A stretch of 64,000 nt of DNA from assembly GCA_024640305.1 (NCBI GenBank), contig JAHEFG010000003.1, positions 62,001-126,000 on the forward strand. Direction: 5' to 3'. Origin of the DNA: Gammaproteobacteria bacterium. Its GTDB lineage: Bacteria > Pseudomonadota > Gammaproteobacteria > Steroidobacterales > Woeseiaceae. The position numbers and the translations under genes are program-made. Below are positions 27,458 through 35,597 of this stretch, piece by piece. The notes beneath the pieces were generated by a model. The model was not told the DNA's origin. It saw only the letters and a list, made by a program, of their open reading frames with translations, and made no database searches. Numbering within the stretch: the stretch's first letter is position 1; the number at the start of each line of letters is the position of its first letter.

Positions 27458-27955
27458 CTATTTGTAGTGTTTACTCAGCCAATGATCGACGCTGAGTTTG
27501 CCGGCACCCTTAAAGAGCAGCGGTATCAGCATCGCGATAAACAATAACGGGATGCGGAAATTGCCAAATCCCTTGTTTGATACGGTGTAACCCTTCCACA
27601 GCTCGGCAAAACTTGACCAGTCATCCGGCCAATGCACGCCACCGATAGCGACGATCGTGAGAATGATCAGGCTGACTGCCCAGAATCGCGTAAAGAGCCC
27701 AAGTACCAAACCAGCAGCGCCGAGAATTTCAGACCAGGTGGCGAGAAACCAGCTAATCTCAACCGGAACAACATTGAACGGAAAAGGGAAGTTTTCCTGC
27801 ACGTTGCCGAACCAGTTTTCACCGTTGAATTTCATTAGTCCCGCTTTACCGTATTCGTATGCTAATAGCAGCCGAATCGGCACAAGCGCGAGCCAGTCAC
27901 CGGTTGGATCCAGGACATCAACAACTCGTTTCCAATATCGGTGCAGCTTGTTCAT
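27458..27955 (-). CDS. DoxX family membrane protein (HvfD-like)
   Basis: A 165-residue membrane protein with four predicted helices, in the DoxX family. Residues LVPIRLLLAYEYGKAGLMKF and the later WSEILGAAGLVLGLFTRFW are typical of the family. It follows the DUF2063 gene with a four-base ATGA overlap. DUF692-DUF2063-DoxX is the same set as HvfB-HvfC-HvfD of Haemophilus, which processes a Cys-rich, copper-stress-related peptide. DoxX in such operons is thought to help export or membrane redox steps, but its exact job is unknown. Confidence 0.86.
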   Translation of the reverse strand: MNKLHRYWKRVVDVLDPTGDWLALVPIRLLLAYEYGKAGLMKFNGENWFGNVQENFPFPFNVVPVEISWFLATWSEILGAAGLVLGLFTRFWAVSLIILTIVAIGGVHWPDDWSSFAELWKGYTVSNKGFGNFRIPLLFIAMLIPLLFKGAGKLSVDHWLSKHYK

Positions 27956-28740
27956 TGCGTTGCTCCTTGCGGCGGCGCTCGTGTGCCGGTCAGTATTTCA
28001 AGTTGTCTCATCTCTTCCAGAGCTGCGGCGCCGTGTTGGAGTAACGCATCAACGTCAGGGTAGTTAATTTCAATGGCCAGGTTGCGTAGCAGGTCCGCCC
28101 CGCATTGTCCGTCGATGTTTTTTTCTACGGCCTCGAGGAGGCGTGCCGTAATCGGGTTGAGTTCGAGGAAATTCACCTTGTCATTCTGGCGACGATACAC
28201 AGCGAGGAATACAGGTTGCCCGGACGGCTCAGTTGGCAGGTTATCGAGCGATATGCGATGCACAGGGTACTGGTACGAGTATGCCCACGTCAGCACGGAC
28301 TTGACGGGCACATTGGCGAGTAAATCGCCCGCCGGATCAATCTCGGTCAAGTCGTTGCTGTCCTCCGAAATTGACAACGCAAGTTCGATGTACTCGTAAT
28401 GAGCCAACTCCACAAGAAACGGAAAATCGTCGTCCCGCGCGTCGTACTCGTTTTGTAGGAAGTCGAGAAACTCCTGCGGCAACTGCAGAAAATACGGTGT
28501 TTCAGCCCGGTGCTTCCGCATAAATTGCCGGATCATGTCGTCCCATTTTTCCGTTGCGTGCAGCTTCTTGAGCACGGGAAACATGTTGGAAAGCAGATTG
28601 CGGATATTGTTGAAAAATAATTCACGATAAATCGCCATGCGACGATCTTCTACGTCCGCCGGTGCTGCCACATGATCCGGGTCGCGGATATGAGCGGCAA
28701 ACGCGAACTGCTTTTTTTGAAAGTCGGGAAGATCAGCCAT
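27952..28740 (-). CDS. DUF2063 protein, HvfC-like partner of the DUF692 oxidase
   Basis: A 262-residue protein. The ATG at 28740 (MADLPDFQ) is the start, since the longer open frame upstream overlaps the DUF692 gene in a different frame. The N-terminal half (FQKKQFAFAAHIR, YRELFFNNIRNLLSNMFPVLKKL) is the DUF2063 domain; the C-terminal half (LNPITARLLEAVE) resembles the peptide-recognition part of HvfC. The partner is thought to bring the precursor peptide to the multinuclear iron oxidase. It overlaps the DUF692 gene by 8 bases and the DoxX gene by 4, so the three are strongly coupled. Confidence 0.88.
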   Translation of the reverse strand: MADLPDFQKKQFAFAAHIRDPDHVAAPADVEDRRMAIYRELFFNNIRNLLSNMFPVLKKLHATEKWDDMIRQFMRKHRAETPYFLQLPQEFLDFLQNEYDARDDDFPFLVELAHYEYIELALSISEDSNDLTEIDPAGDLLANVPVKSVLTWAYSYQYPVHRISLDNLPTEPSGQPVFLAVYRRQNDKVNFLELNPITARLLEAVEKNIDGQCGADLLRNLAIEINYPDVDALLQHGAAALEEMRQLEILTGTRAPPQGATQ

Positions 28741-29587
28741 GATTGACTTCCTTCGCTTCGTATTCAGTCTGTAAATTGCGAATCTGTCGTACTTCATCGA
28801 GCAGCTCGGATATCGGCGGAAAGTTGAAGTCACGTTCCAGCAATGTTGGTACCGCGCCAAAATGCGCATAGGCATCACCAAGTAACTGCCAGGACTGCTG
28901 GTCGACGGCGGTGCCATGCGTATCAATGCGCAAGTCCTCTGCCTCGACATAATGACCGGCCAGGTGAAAGTAGCGAATCCGGTTGGCCGGCATTCTCAGC
29001 ATGAACTCATGTGCGTCGTATTTGTGATTGATACTGTTAACGACAATATTGTTGATATCGAGCATCAGGTCACAATCGGCCTCTTCAAGAACGGCCAGCG
29101 TGAATTCAGCTTCGCTCATCGCAGTGTCTGTTGGCGCATAGTAAGAAACATTTTCGAGGGCGATTCGTTGTTCGAGAATGTCCTGTACGCGGCGCACGCG
29201 TTCTGCGACGTACCTGACCGCTTCCTCTGTAAAAGGAATTGGCATCAGGTCGTACAGCTGGCCATCGTCCCCACATGAGCTCAGATGCTCCGAGTACATG
29301 CGGATGTTGTGTTCGGCCATGAACTCCTTGATGTCGCGTACGAGTTGCACGTTGAGCGGGGAAGGGGCCCCGATAGAGAGTGACAGCCCGTGAATAAGAA
29401 ACGGGTAACGCTCGGTGAACCAGCGCAGCTTCTTGCCCAAAGCGCCGCCGACATGGATCCAGTTCTCCGGCGCGATTTCCATGAAATCGATTTCGCCTGG
29501 CGCAACGCTCTTAAGCTTGTCGGCCAACGGGCGCCGGAAGCCGAGGCCAGCTCCGGTAACGGGGTATTGTGGTTTCAAATCATCCAT
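28733..29587 (-). CDS. DUF692 multinuclear non-heme iron oxidative enzyme (HvfB/MbnB-like)
   Basis: A 284-residue TIM-barrel enzyme of the DUF692 (MNIO) family, whose members use two or three iron ions to modify cysteines or other residues in ribosomally made peptides. Metal-binding and active-site segments are visible: FMEIAPENW, HGLSLSIG, YSEHLS, ALENVSYY, MLDINNIVVNS, FHLAGH, DTHG and LERDFNFP, so the enzyme looks intact. It is followed by an HvfC-like partner and a DoxX protein. The usual short precursor gene (signal peptide and Cys-containing repeats) would lie directly upstream, but only 35 bases separate it from DUF1841, so no precursor is encoded there. Confidence 0.92.
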   Translation of the reverse strand: MDDLKPQYPVTGAGLGFRRPLADKLKSVAPGEIDFMEIAPENWIHVGGALGKKLRWFTERYPFLIHGLSLSIGAPSPLNVQLVRDIKEFMAEHNIRMYSEHLSSCGDDGQLYDLMPIPFTEEAVRYVAERVRRVQDILEQRIALENVSYYAPTDTAMSEAEFTLAVLEEADCDLMLDINNIVVNSINHKYDAHEFMLRMPANRIRYFHLAGHYVEAEDLRIDTHGTAVDQQSWQLLGDAYAHFGAVPTLLERDFNFPPISELLDEVRQIRNLQTEYEAKEVNHG

Positions 29588-29622
29588 TCCTACAGCACCA
29601 GACCGTGTATCGGGTGTATTTA

Positions 29623-30039
29623 TTACAGACGTCGAAGCCTCTCCAGGTAAGCCGCCTCATCCGGCGGCGCATTTTTGTTCTGCGCCTCCCAGAGCGTCTC
29701 GGCCAGGCAATCTACCATGCGGTGTTCCGCATCGTGTTGGCTGCCGATGCGATTGGCGAGTTCGTTGAACAACGTGGCTATGCCGGCGGGCCTGTTCGTT
29801 GCTACCTGCTCGCGAATGCCGAGATGCAGACCCATATGCAAAAACGGGTTGGTTTGGCCACCTTCAACGCTGAAATCGCGCTCAAGGTCGCCGTTAATTG
29901 CATCGTGATACTCAGGGTGGTCATCAATGACCTGTGCAATTTGCGCTTCCAGCGGCGTCAGCAGCTGCTTATCGCAGTGCTTTTGCCAGGCATCGGCATA
30001 CATTTTTCGGAGCTCATCGCGATCCTGCCCAAATATCAT
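29623..30039 (-). CDS. DUF1841 family protein
   Basis: A 138-residue protein matching the DUF1841 family: MIFGQDRDELRKMY at the N-terminus, a central HPEYH and NPFLHMGLHLGIREQ, and a C-terminal helix. The function is not known. Its ATG overlaps the nth stop (ATGA), so it is co-transcribed with rsxE-nth. The conserved His-rich core might bind metal (inference). Confidence 0.86.
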   Translation of the reverse strand: MIFGQDRDELRKMYADAWQKHCDKQLLTPLEAQIAQVIDDHPEYHDAINGDLERDFSVEGGQTNPFLHMGLHLGIREQVATNRPAGIATLFNELANRIGSQHDAEHRMVDCLAETLWEAQNKNAPPDEAAYLERLRRL

Positions 30040-30671
30040 GACAATTCCTTCCTGCTGTATTCACACCATTCGATAATCGGGCACTGGTCGCACATGGGTT
30101 TGCGCGCTTTGCAGATATAGCGGCCATGCAGGATGAGCCAGTGATGCGCGTCTTTCTTAAACTCCTCCGGCGTCAGACGAAGTAGTCGCTTCTCAACTTC
30201 AAGCGGCGTCTTCCCTTTGGCGATTCCCGTGCGGTTCGACACTCTGAAGATGTGGGTGTCCACGGCGATCGTCGGTTCGCCGAAGGCAGTGTTCAGTATT
30301 ACGTTTGCGGTCTTACGCCCGACACCGGGCAATGCTTCGAGTTCGGCGCGCGTTCGTGGCACCTCGCTGCCATGCCTTTCGATTAACAAGCGGCATGTCT
30401 TGATAATGTTCTCTGCTTTGCTATTGAACAAGCCAATCGTACGGATATACGGCTTGAGGCCGCTCACGCCAAGCGCAAGGATAGACTCGGGCGTACTCGC
30501 TACGGGATAGAGTTTATCAGTAGCCTTGTTGACGCTAATGTCCGTCGCTTGCGCGGAAAGAATGACGGCGACAAGAAGCTCAAATGGATTCTCATAGTGC
30601 AGCTCAGTGTCCGGGTTGGCATTGAGCTCGCGCAATTTGCTGAAAATGGCCTTGCGTTTATCTGCGTTCAC
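30036..30671 (-). CDS. nth: Endonuclease III
   Basis: A 211-residue DNA glycosylase/AP lyase for oxidised pyrimidines, the same length as E. coli Nth with the GTG at 30671, which aligns with the E. coli start; TTG 30689 is possible but less likely. The helix-hairpin-helix LPGVGRKTAN contains the catalytic Lys, and the Asp is in VDTHIFR. The [4Fe-4S] cluster motif C-x6-C-x2-C-x5-C ends the protein (CKARKPMCDQCPIIEWC). It overlaps the rsxE end by 14 bases, as part of the rsxABCDGE-nth order known from E. coli. Confidence 0.95.
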   Translation of the reverse strand: MNADKRKAIFSKLRELNANPDTELHYENPFELLVAVILSAQATDISVNKATDKLYPVASTPESILALGVSGLKPYIRTIGLFNSKAENIIKTCRLLIERHGSEVPRTRAELEALPGVGRKTANVILNTAFGEPTIAVDTHIFRVSNRTGIAKGKTPLEVEKRLLRLTPEEFKKDAHHWLILHGRYICKARKPMCDQCPIIEWCEYSRKELS

Positions 30672-31302
30672 GGCGTCGCCTGTGGTCAAGCGAATTTTTC
30701 AAGGCAACCGCGAGCGCAAGAGCAAAAAATGCTCCTGGCGGCAGAATTGCCAGTAACAACCCGCTGTCGGCAAATGAGAAACCAGCGAATGGCTCGCCGC
30801 CAATAAGCATATCGAAGCCGGACAGGATCGACGCCTGTCCCACGAGTTCGCGGAACGCACCGATTGCCATCAATAGCAGCGCAAATCCGAGGCCCATTCC
30901 TATGCCATCGGCGATACTCGCGCCGACAGGATTGCGCGACGCAAAAATCTCTGCGCGGGCGACGATTGCGCAGTTTGTGACGATGAGCGGAATAAATATA
31001 CCGAGCGATCGATCGAGCGCCGGGAACCAGGCTTTAAATATGAGTTCGATGCAGGTAACCAGGCTCGCGATAATCAAGACGTAAATCGGGATGCGAATTT
31101 CCTGGCGAATCCAGCGTCGTGTCGCGGATACAAGGGCGTTGGAACAGGCCAATACAACAAGCGTCGCCACGCCGAGTCCAAGTCCGTTAACCAATGTCGT
31201 CGTAACGGCGAGTAGCGGGCACAATCCCAATAATTGCACCAGGCCCGGATTATCCTCCCAGAGGCCCATCTGCAATCTTTCGAAGAACCCTCCCGACGTC
31301 AT
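30658..31302 (-). CDS. rsxE: Electron transport complex subunit RsxE (RnfE)
   Basis: A 214-residue integral membrane subunit of the Rsx/Rnf complex with about six helices and the charged N-terminal stretch typical of RnfE. The segment ALGLCPLLAVTTTLVNGLGLG near the N-terminus and GIFIPLIVTNCAIVARAEIFAS in the middle are family hallmarks; the latter has the Cys expected near the membrane iron-sulfur centre shared with RsxA. The start overlaps rsxG (ATGA). Last rsx gene before nth. Confidence 0.95.
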   Translation of the reverse strand: MTSGGFFERLQMGLWEDNPGLVQLLGLCPLLAVTTTLVNGLGLGVATLVVLACSNALVSATRRWIRQEIRIPIYVLIIASLVTCIELIFKAWFPALDRSLGIFIPLIVTNCAIVARAEIFASRNPVGASIADGIGMGLGFALLLMAIGAFRELVGQASILSGFDMLIGGEPFAGFSFADSGLLLAILPPGAFFALALAVALKNSLDHRRRRERR

Positions 31303-31934
31303 TTACTGTCCTCAGTCGCTTCGGCAGCGAAAATTTCATCACGATGCTCATTAAAATAAAGCAAGGTATCCCGAACGGCTCCGATGACCGCGCGGGGTGT
31401 TACCGACGCACCGGTCAGCTGATCAAATTCGCCACCATCGTTGCGAATAGCCCATCCGGTGACCTCGGGATCACCAATAGACCGGCCATCGAACTGGAAA
31501 ATCCAGTCTGACCGTGCCGATTCGATCTTGTCACCGAGCCCCGGAGTTTCGCGGTGCTGCAGTATTCGTACCCCCGTAATCGTGCCATCAAATTCCACGC
31601 CGACAAGTATACGGATTACACCGGAGAAGCCATCGCGTGCAGTAACAGCAAACAGGGCAGCAACAGGCTTGTCTTGCGCATATACGCGATATATCAGCGC
31701 TGTGTCGTTACCGGGTAAGCCGTGTGGAGGCAATACCACAAGCCGCGACTCGCTAACGCCGCCCTCATAAAAAACGCCGGCGAGCGCTGGTTGCAGTGCC
31801 TGTTCCAGCAGCGCTTTTTCATTTGCGACAATACGCTCCCTGGTGACCTGGTAGGTTGCGGCGACGAGTGTCGTACAGATCGCCGCGATTACCGCGAGCG
31901 TCGCGCCGGTCTTGATGACAGACTGCTGACTCAT
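31299..31934 (-). CDS. rsxG: Electron transport complex subunit RsxG (RnfG)
   Basis: A 211-residue subunit with one N-terminal membrane helix and a periplasmic FMN-binding domain. The covalent flavin site is visible near the C-terminus as DQLTGASVTPRAV, matching the (S/T)GA(S/T)xT consensus where FMN is bound to the last Thr. HRETPGLGDKIE is a further family signature. It overlaps rsxD and rsxE by four bases each. The flavin would be attached by ApbE, which is not encoded in this window. Confidence 0.94.
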   Translation of the reverse strand: MSQQSVIKTGATLAVIAAICTTLVAATYQVTRERIVANEKALLEQALQPALAGVFYEGGVSESRLVVLPPHGLPGNDTALIYRVYAQDKPVAALFAVTARDGFSGVIRILVGVEFDGTITGVRILQHRETPGLGDKIESARSDWIFQFDGRSIGDPEVTGWAIRNDGGEFDQLTGASVTPRAVIGAVRDTLLYFNEHRDEIFAAEATEDSK

Positions 31935-32983
31935 CGTTCGCGGCCCTCGGACTTATGTCCGACAATCGGTGGCCGCGTAATATAGTCAATGGCGGGTGTT
32001 GCCATGTTCATTATTAGTACGGCAAACGCGACACCATCAGCGAACGAGCCCCACTTGCGAATCGCGTAAATCAGGAACCCAATGCCGACGCCGTAAATGA
32101 AACGGCCCTTTGGACTGGTCGCGGCGGACACCGGATCTGTTGCAATGAAAAATGCGCACAGAATTGTCGCCCCTGAGAACAGGTGAAACCCAGGGCTGGC
32201 ATTTGTGCTCGGATCGAAGATAAACATCAGCCCGGCGGGAACAAGCAGGCCTGCGAAAACACCTGCGGGAATTTGCCAGCGGATGATTTTCTTGACGAGG
32301 AGCCAGGAACCGCCAATCGCAAAGAAGTTACCCAGCCACTCCCAGCCGCGTCCGCCGAAATCGCCCATCATGGGGTTGGTTCGTATTTCAGCGTAGGTGC
32401 GCATGGTGCGCAGGCCTGACTGCATCGCGTCAAGTGGCGTAGCGCGACTTATCGCGTCGAAGCCAAGTGTGTCGGGCAATGAACCGCTTAACGTGTAGAC
32501 GATGGTTTGCAGCACGGTCAGATTGACGTAGTCAATGTCCCCCATGCGCGGTGCGACCCAGAGATTCATCTCCATAGGGAACGCGACCAGGATTACGACA
32601 TAGCCCGCCATCGCCGGGTTAAAGATATTGAAACCGATACCGCCGTAAAGATGCTTGGCGACGATTACCGCGAACAACGCGCCGGTCGCCGTGATCCACC
32701 AGGGCGTCAATGATGGCAACGCGAAGGCGAGCAGGGCAGCGGTGACGAGCGCGCTATAGTCAGCAAGGGCGACTCGCGGGTCGCGGCCTCGTGCTCTCAT
32801 CATCAGCGCTTCGCTACCGACGCAGAATATCGATGCGATGATCAGGTTGAAGAGGAAACCCGGGCCAAAATACCAAACATGTGCCAGTGCCGCCGGGATC
32901 AGAGCGACAAGCACTTGCAGCATCATCGATGCGACATCAACTTTCGGTGCAAGATAAGGCGCTTCCCGTCTGATGAACTCCAT
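31931..32983 (-). CDS. rsxD: Electron transport complex subunit RsxD (RnfD)
   Basis: A 350-residue membrane subunit of the RnfD/NqrB family with about nine to ten helices. The motif FSGATILCAFFIATDP contains the Thr that carries a covalent FMN in this family, and SAATSPKGR follows it, as in other members. N-terminal APYLAPKVDVASMMLQVL is a typical start. It begins two bases after the rsxC stop. Confidence 0.94.
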   Translation of the reverse strand: MEFIRREAPYLAPKVDVASMMLQVLVALIPAALAHVWYFGPGFLFNLIIASIFCVGSEALMMRARGRDPRVALADYSALVTAALLAFALPSLTPWWITATGALFAVIVAKHLYGGIGFNIFNPAMAGYVVILVAFPMEMNLWVAPRMGDIDYVNLTVLQTIVYTLSGSLPDTLGFDAISRATPLDAMQSGLRTMRTYAEIRTNPMMGDFGGRGWEWLGNFFAIGGSWLLVKKIIRWQIPAGVFAGLLVPAGLMFIFDPSTNASPGFHLFSGATILCAFFIATDPVSAATSPKGRFIYGVGIGFLIYAIRKWGSFADGVAFAVLIMNMATPAIDYITRPPIVGHKSEGRER

Positions 32984-32985
32984 AC

Positions 32986-34503
32986 TCAGTCCTCGTCCGC
33001 CGCCGCTTGCTTGCGTTTAAGGATTTCGGCGATTGCGTCGGGAGCAGCCTGTCGGGCGGCTTGCTTTTGCCGGGCGAGTTCTTCTTCACGTTGAAGCTGG
33101 TCCCGCTCGAGTCGATCATTACGTGCTTCGAACCGATGCCTTGCGCGTTCGGCCCGCGCTTTTTCGTCGGCCTGTTCGAGGATGCGCGCCTTCGCTGTGC
33201 GGAAGTTGGCAGTTAGCGGAATGTGGCTTGGGCATACGAGGTCACAGCAGCCGCATTCAATGCAATCGATCAGGCCATGCGAGCGCATCTTGCTCTCGTC
33301 GTCTGCACACGTGTACCAGAACAACTGCTGTGGCAGAAGTTGAACGGGACAGACTGCGGCGCAATCGCCGCAACGAATACACGGCATCTCCGGGCTCACA
33401 GACGGTGTCTGCGATAGCACCAGAATGCAATTCGTGGCTTTAACGAGCGGCACCCGATCCGATGTCACTGATTTTCCGGTCATCGGCCCGCCAATAATGA
33501 GTTGTTCTGCGCTTTCCGTGTAACCGCCGGCGAAACGCACAATATCCGCAATGGTTGTGCCGAGGCGCGCCTCCACGTTCATCGGTGTAGCGACGCCATC
33601 ACCAGTAATCGTTGTAACTCTCGATATCAACGGTTCGCGTTTTATCATCCAGTTATGAATGGCAGCAGCGGTGCCTACGTTCTGCACGAGGCAACCTACG
33701 TCGCTCGGCAAGCCGCCGCTGGGAACTTCGCGATTCGTGACGAGTTGTACGAGCTGATCTTCTCCGCCGGACGGATAAATGGTCGGTACCATCTTGATTA
33801 CGATTCGCTCGTCGTCAATTTCCGCCAACGCCTCGCCGAGATGTTGTATTGCAATCGGTTTGTCGCTTTCGACTGCGATGTAACACACGTCCACATCCAG
33901 TGCGTGCATCAGAATTTGCGCGCCGCCTATCACCTCACGACCATATTCGCGCATCAGTGCGTCGTCGCAACTGATGTAAGGCTCACACTCGACACCGTTG
34001 AGAATCAGGTATTCAACATCACACGTCGTCGCCTGCATCAGTTTCTGCGCAGTCGGGAAGACAGCGCCGCCCAACCCCGTGATGCCGCCGAGAAGTATTT
34101 GGCCGAGAAGATCTTCGGGTACGAGTTTGTCGTAGGAAGGGCTGTTCTCGTCGGTACCGATTGCGGTGTCCTTGCCGTCACATTCGATAACGATGCAAGG
34201 TGCGTTTTCGCCATGGCGCGCAGATACAGGCCACGGTTCGATCGCGACAATGGTCCCGGACGAGGAGGCGTGTATCGGGGCGCAGAGAGTTCCCTCACAT
34301 TCGGCAATAAGCTGACCCTTTAGAACATGCTCGCCAATGCCTACTACCGGTTGCGCCGGATCTCCGGCATGTTGTGTAAGGGGTAGAAAAAGTTGTTCAG
34401 GAACCGGCACTTGTCGTATCGGCTCTGCCGTCGACATTTGCTTATGCGCCTGTAAGCGCAAGCCGCCGTGCAGTTTTCCCAGATCATATGTAGGGGCGCT
34501 CAC
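32986..34503 (-). CDS. rsxC: Electron transport complex subunit RsxC (RnfC)
   Basis: A 505-residue peripheral subunit that likely binds NADH and FMN and passes electrons to RsxB. The GTG at 34503 overlaps the rsxB stop (GTGA) and starts just before the conserved LGKLHGGLRLQAHK. A glycine-rich GGITGLGGAVFPTAQK and the NGVECEPYI motif mark the SLBB/NuoF-like region; two [4Fe-4S] motifs follow (CIRCGDCAAVCP and CIECGCCDLVCP). The C-terminal charged coiled-coil tail is short, so the protein is much smaller than the E. coli RsxC (about 740 aa) that has long Ala/Lys-rich repeats. Confidence 0.94.
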   Translation of the reverse strand: MSAPTYDLGKLHGGLRLQAHKQMSTAEPIRQVPVPEQLFLPLTQHAGDPAQPVVGIGEHVLKGQLIAECEGTLCAPIHASSSGTIVAIEPWPVSARHGENAPCIVIECDGKDTAIGTDENSPSYDKLVPEDLLGQILLGGITGLGGAVFPTAQKLMQATTCDVEYLILNGVECEPYISCDDALMREYGREVIGGAQILMHALDVDVCYIAVESDKPIAIQHLGEALAEIDDERIVIKMVPTIYPSGGEDQLVQLVTNREVPSGGLPSDVGCLVQNVGTAAAIHNWMIKREPLISRVTTITGDGVATPMNVEARLGTTIADIVRFAGGYTESAEQLIIGGPMTGKSVTSDRVPLVKATNCILVLSQTPSVSPEMPCIRCGDCAAVCPVQLLPQQLFWYTCADDESKMRSHGLIDCIECGCCDLVCPSHIPLTANFRTAKARILEQADEKARAERARHRFEARNDRLERDQLQREEELARQKQAARQAAPDAIAEILKRKQAAADED

Positions 34504-34988
34504 GACAGGCTCCGCATGCTTATGCAATCGACCGGGCAGGGTGCGATACACAGCTCGCATCCGGTGCACTCGGCTTCGATTATTGTGTGCATCAGCTGCT
34601 GCGCACCGATAATGGCATCGACGGGACACGCGCTGCGACAGTGCGTGCAACCAATGCAAAGAGCTTCATCAACGATGGCAACATTGCGACCGGGCCTGGG
34701 TTGTTCAGCAAGAGGCAATGCATCTTTGCCCAGCAAGCTGGCGAGCCGTTGCACAGTATCGTCGCCGCCAGGCGGGCAAAGGTTGATTGCAACGCCAGAC
34801 TCGACGATGGCCGCCGCATATGGCCGGCACCCCGGATAGCCACATTGTGCGCACTGGGTTTGTGGCAACAGTTCATTGACCTGCTCGACGAGCTTGTTTG
34901 GGTCGGACTTTAGCGATCGGGACGCATAGCTCAGGGCGAGACCAGCAAGCAAAGCGATCAGGGAGATTGTGAGTACCGCGGTCCACAT
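34500..34988 (-). CDS. rsxB: Electron transport complex subunit RsxB (RnfB)
   Basis: A 162-residue iron-sulfur subunit. It has an N-terminal membrane helix (about residues 3-23), the RnfB cluster motif QCAQCGYPGCRPYA, and two ferredoxin-type [4Fe-4S] motifs, CIGCTHCRSACP and CTGCELCIAPCP. The ATG at 34988 is preferred to the TTG two codons upstream. It lies 15 bases after rsxA and overlaps rsxC by four bases. Confidence 0.93.
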   Translation of the reverse strand: MWTAVLTISLIALLAGLALSYASRSLKSDPNKLVEQVNELLPQTQCAQCGYPGCRPYAAAIVESGVAINLCPPGGDDTVQRLASLLGKDALPLAEQPRPGRNVAIVDEALCIGCTHCRSACPVDAIIGAQQLMHTIIEAECTGCELCIAPCPVDCISMRSLS

Positions 34989-35003
34989 ATCCAATCGCTG
35001 CCG

Positions 35004-35585
35004 TCACGGCCGGGCCATGCCCGAGAAACCCATGAACGCCAGCGACATGATTCCGGCTGTCATCAATGCGATTGCAGTACCACGAAAGGGCGCCGGAATA
35101 TCGGAGGCCTCCAGTCTTTCGCGAATCGCCGCGAACATGACAAGCACCAGCGCGAAACCAACAGATGCGCCGAAGCCGAAAAACACCGACTGCACGAAGC
35201 CTTTCGACTGCTGCACATTGAGGAGAGCGACGCCCAGAACAGCACAGTTTGTCGCGATTAGCGGAATAAAAATGCCAAGTACCTGGTGCAACAGCGGACT
35301 GAGTCGGCGGACCATGATCTCAGTGAACTGCACGCTGGCCGCTATGACGAGGATGAAACTGATCGTGCGCAGGTATTCCAGTTCAAGGGGAATTAGAACG
35401 TACTGATGCAGCAAGTAAGCCGTTGCCGACGACAGTGTTAGCACGAACGCTGTGGCAAGCGACATGCCTGCGGCGGCTTCGAGGTTTTTCGACACGCCCA
35501 TGAACGGGCACAGGCCGAGAAAACGCACAAGCACAAAGTTGTTGACGAGAACTGTGCCAACAAGAATGACGATGATTTCGGTCAT
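35004..35585 (-). CDS. rsxA: Electron transport complex subunit RsxA (RnfA)
   Basis: A 193-residue six-helix membrane subunit, identical in length to E. coli Rsx[20 protein letters not shown] near the N-terminus and [20 protein letters not shown] in the middle are strongly conserved; the Cys residues in these two segments line the membrane [2Fe-2S] site shared with RsxE. First gene of rsxABCDGE, beginning 12 bases after metG. In E. coli the complex keeps SoxR reduced; elsewhere Rnf couples ferredoxin and NAD with ion transport. No soxR is present here, so the role cannot be chosen. Confidence 0.95.
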   Translation of the reverse strand: MTEIIVILVGTVLVNNFVLVRFLGLCPFMGVSKNLEAAAGMSLATAFVLTLSSATAYLLHQYVLIPLELEYLRTISFILVIAASVQFTEIMVRRLSPLLHQVLGIFIPLIATNCAVLGVALLNVQQSKGFVQSVFFGFGASVGFALVLVMFAAIRERLEASDIPAPFRGTAIALMTAGIMSLAFMGFSGMARP

Positions 35586-35597
35586 TGTCTTTCCGCT

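Noticed and set aside
28741..28950. Upstream extension of the DUF2063 gene
   Set aside because: It would run far into the DUF692 gene in another frame; ATG 28740 gives a normal DUF2063 N-terminus and an 8-base overlap.
33502..34323. 273-codon plus-strand open frame
   Set aside because: Antisense to rsxC, whose iron-sulfur and glycine-rich motifs are intact. It is a long mirror frame caused by codon bias.
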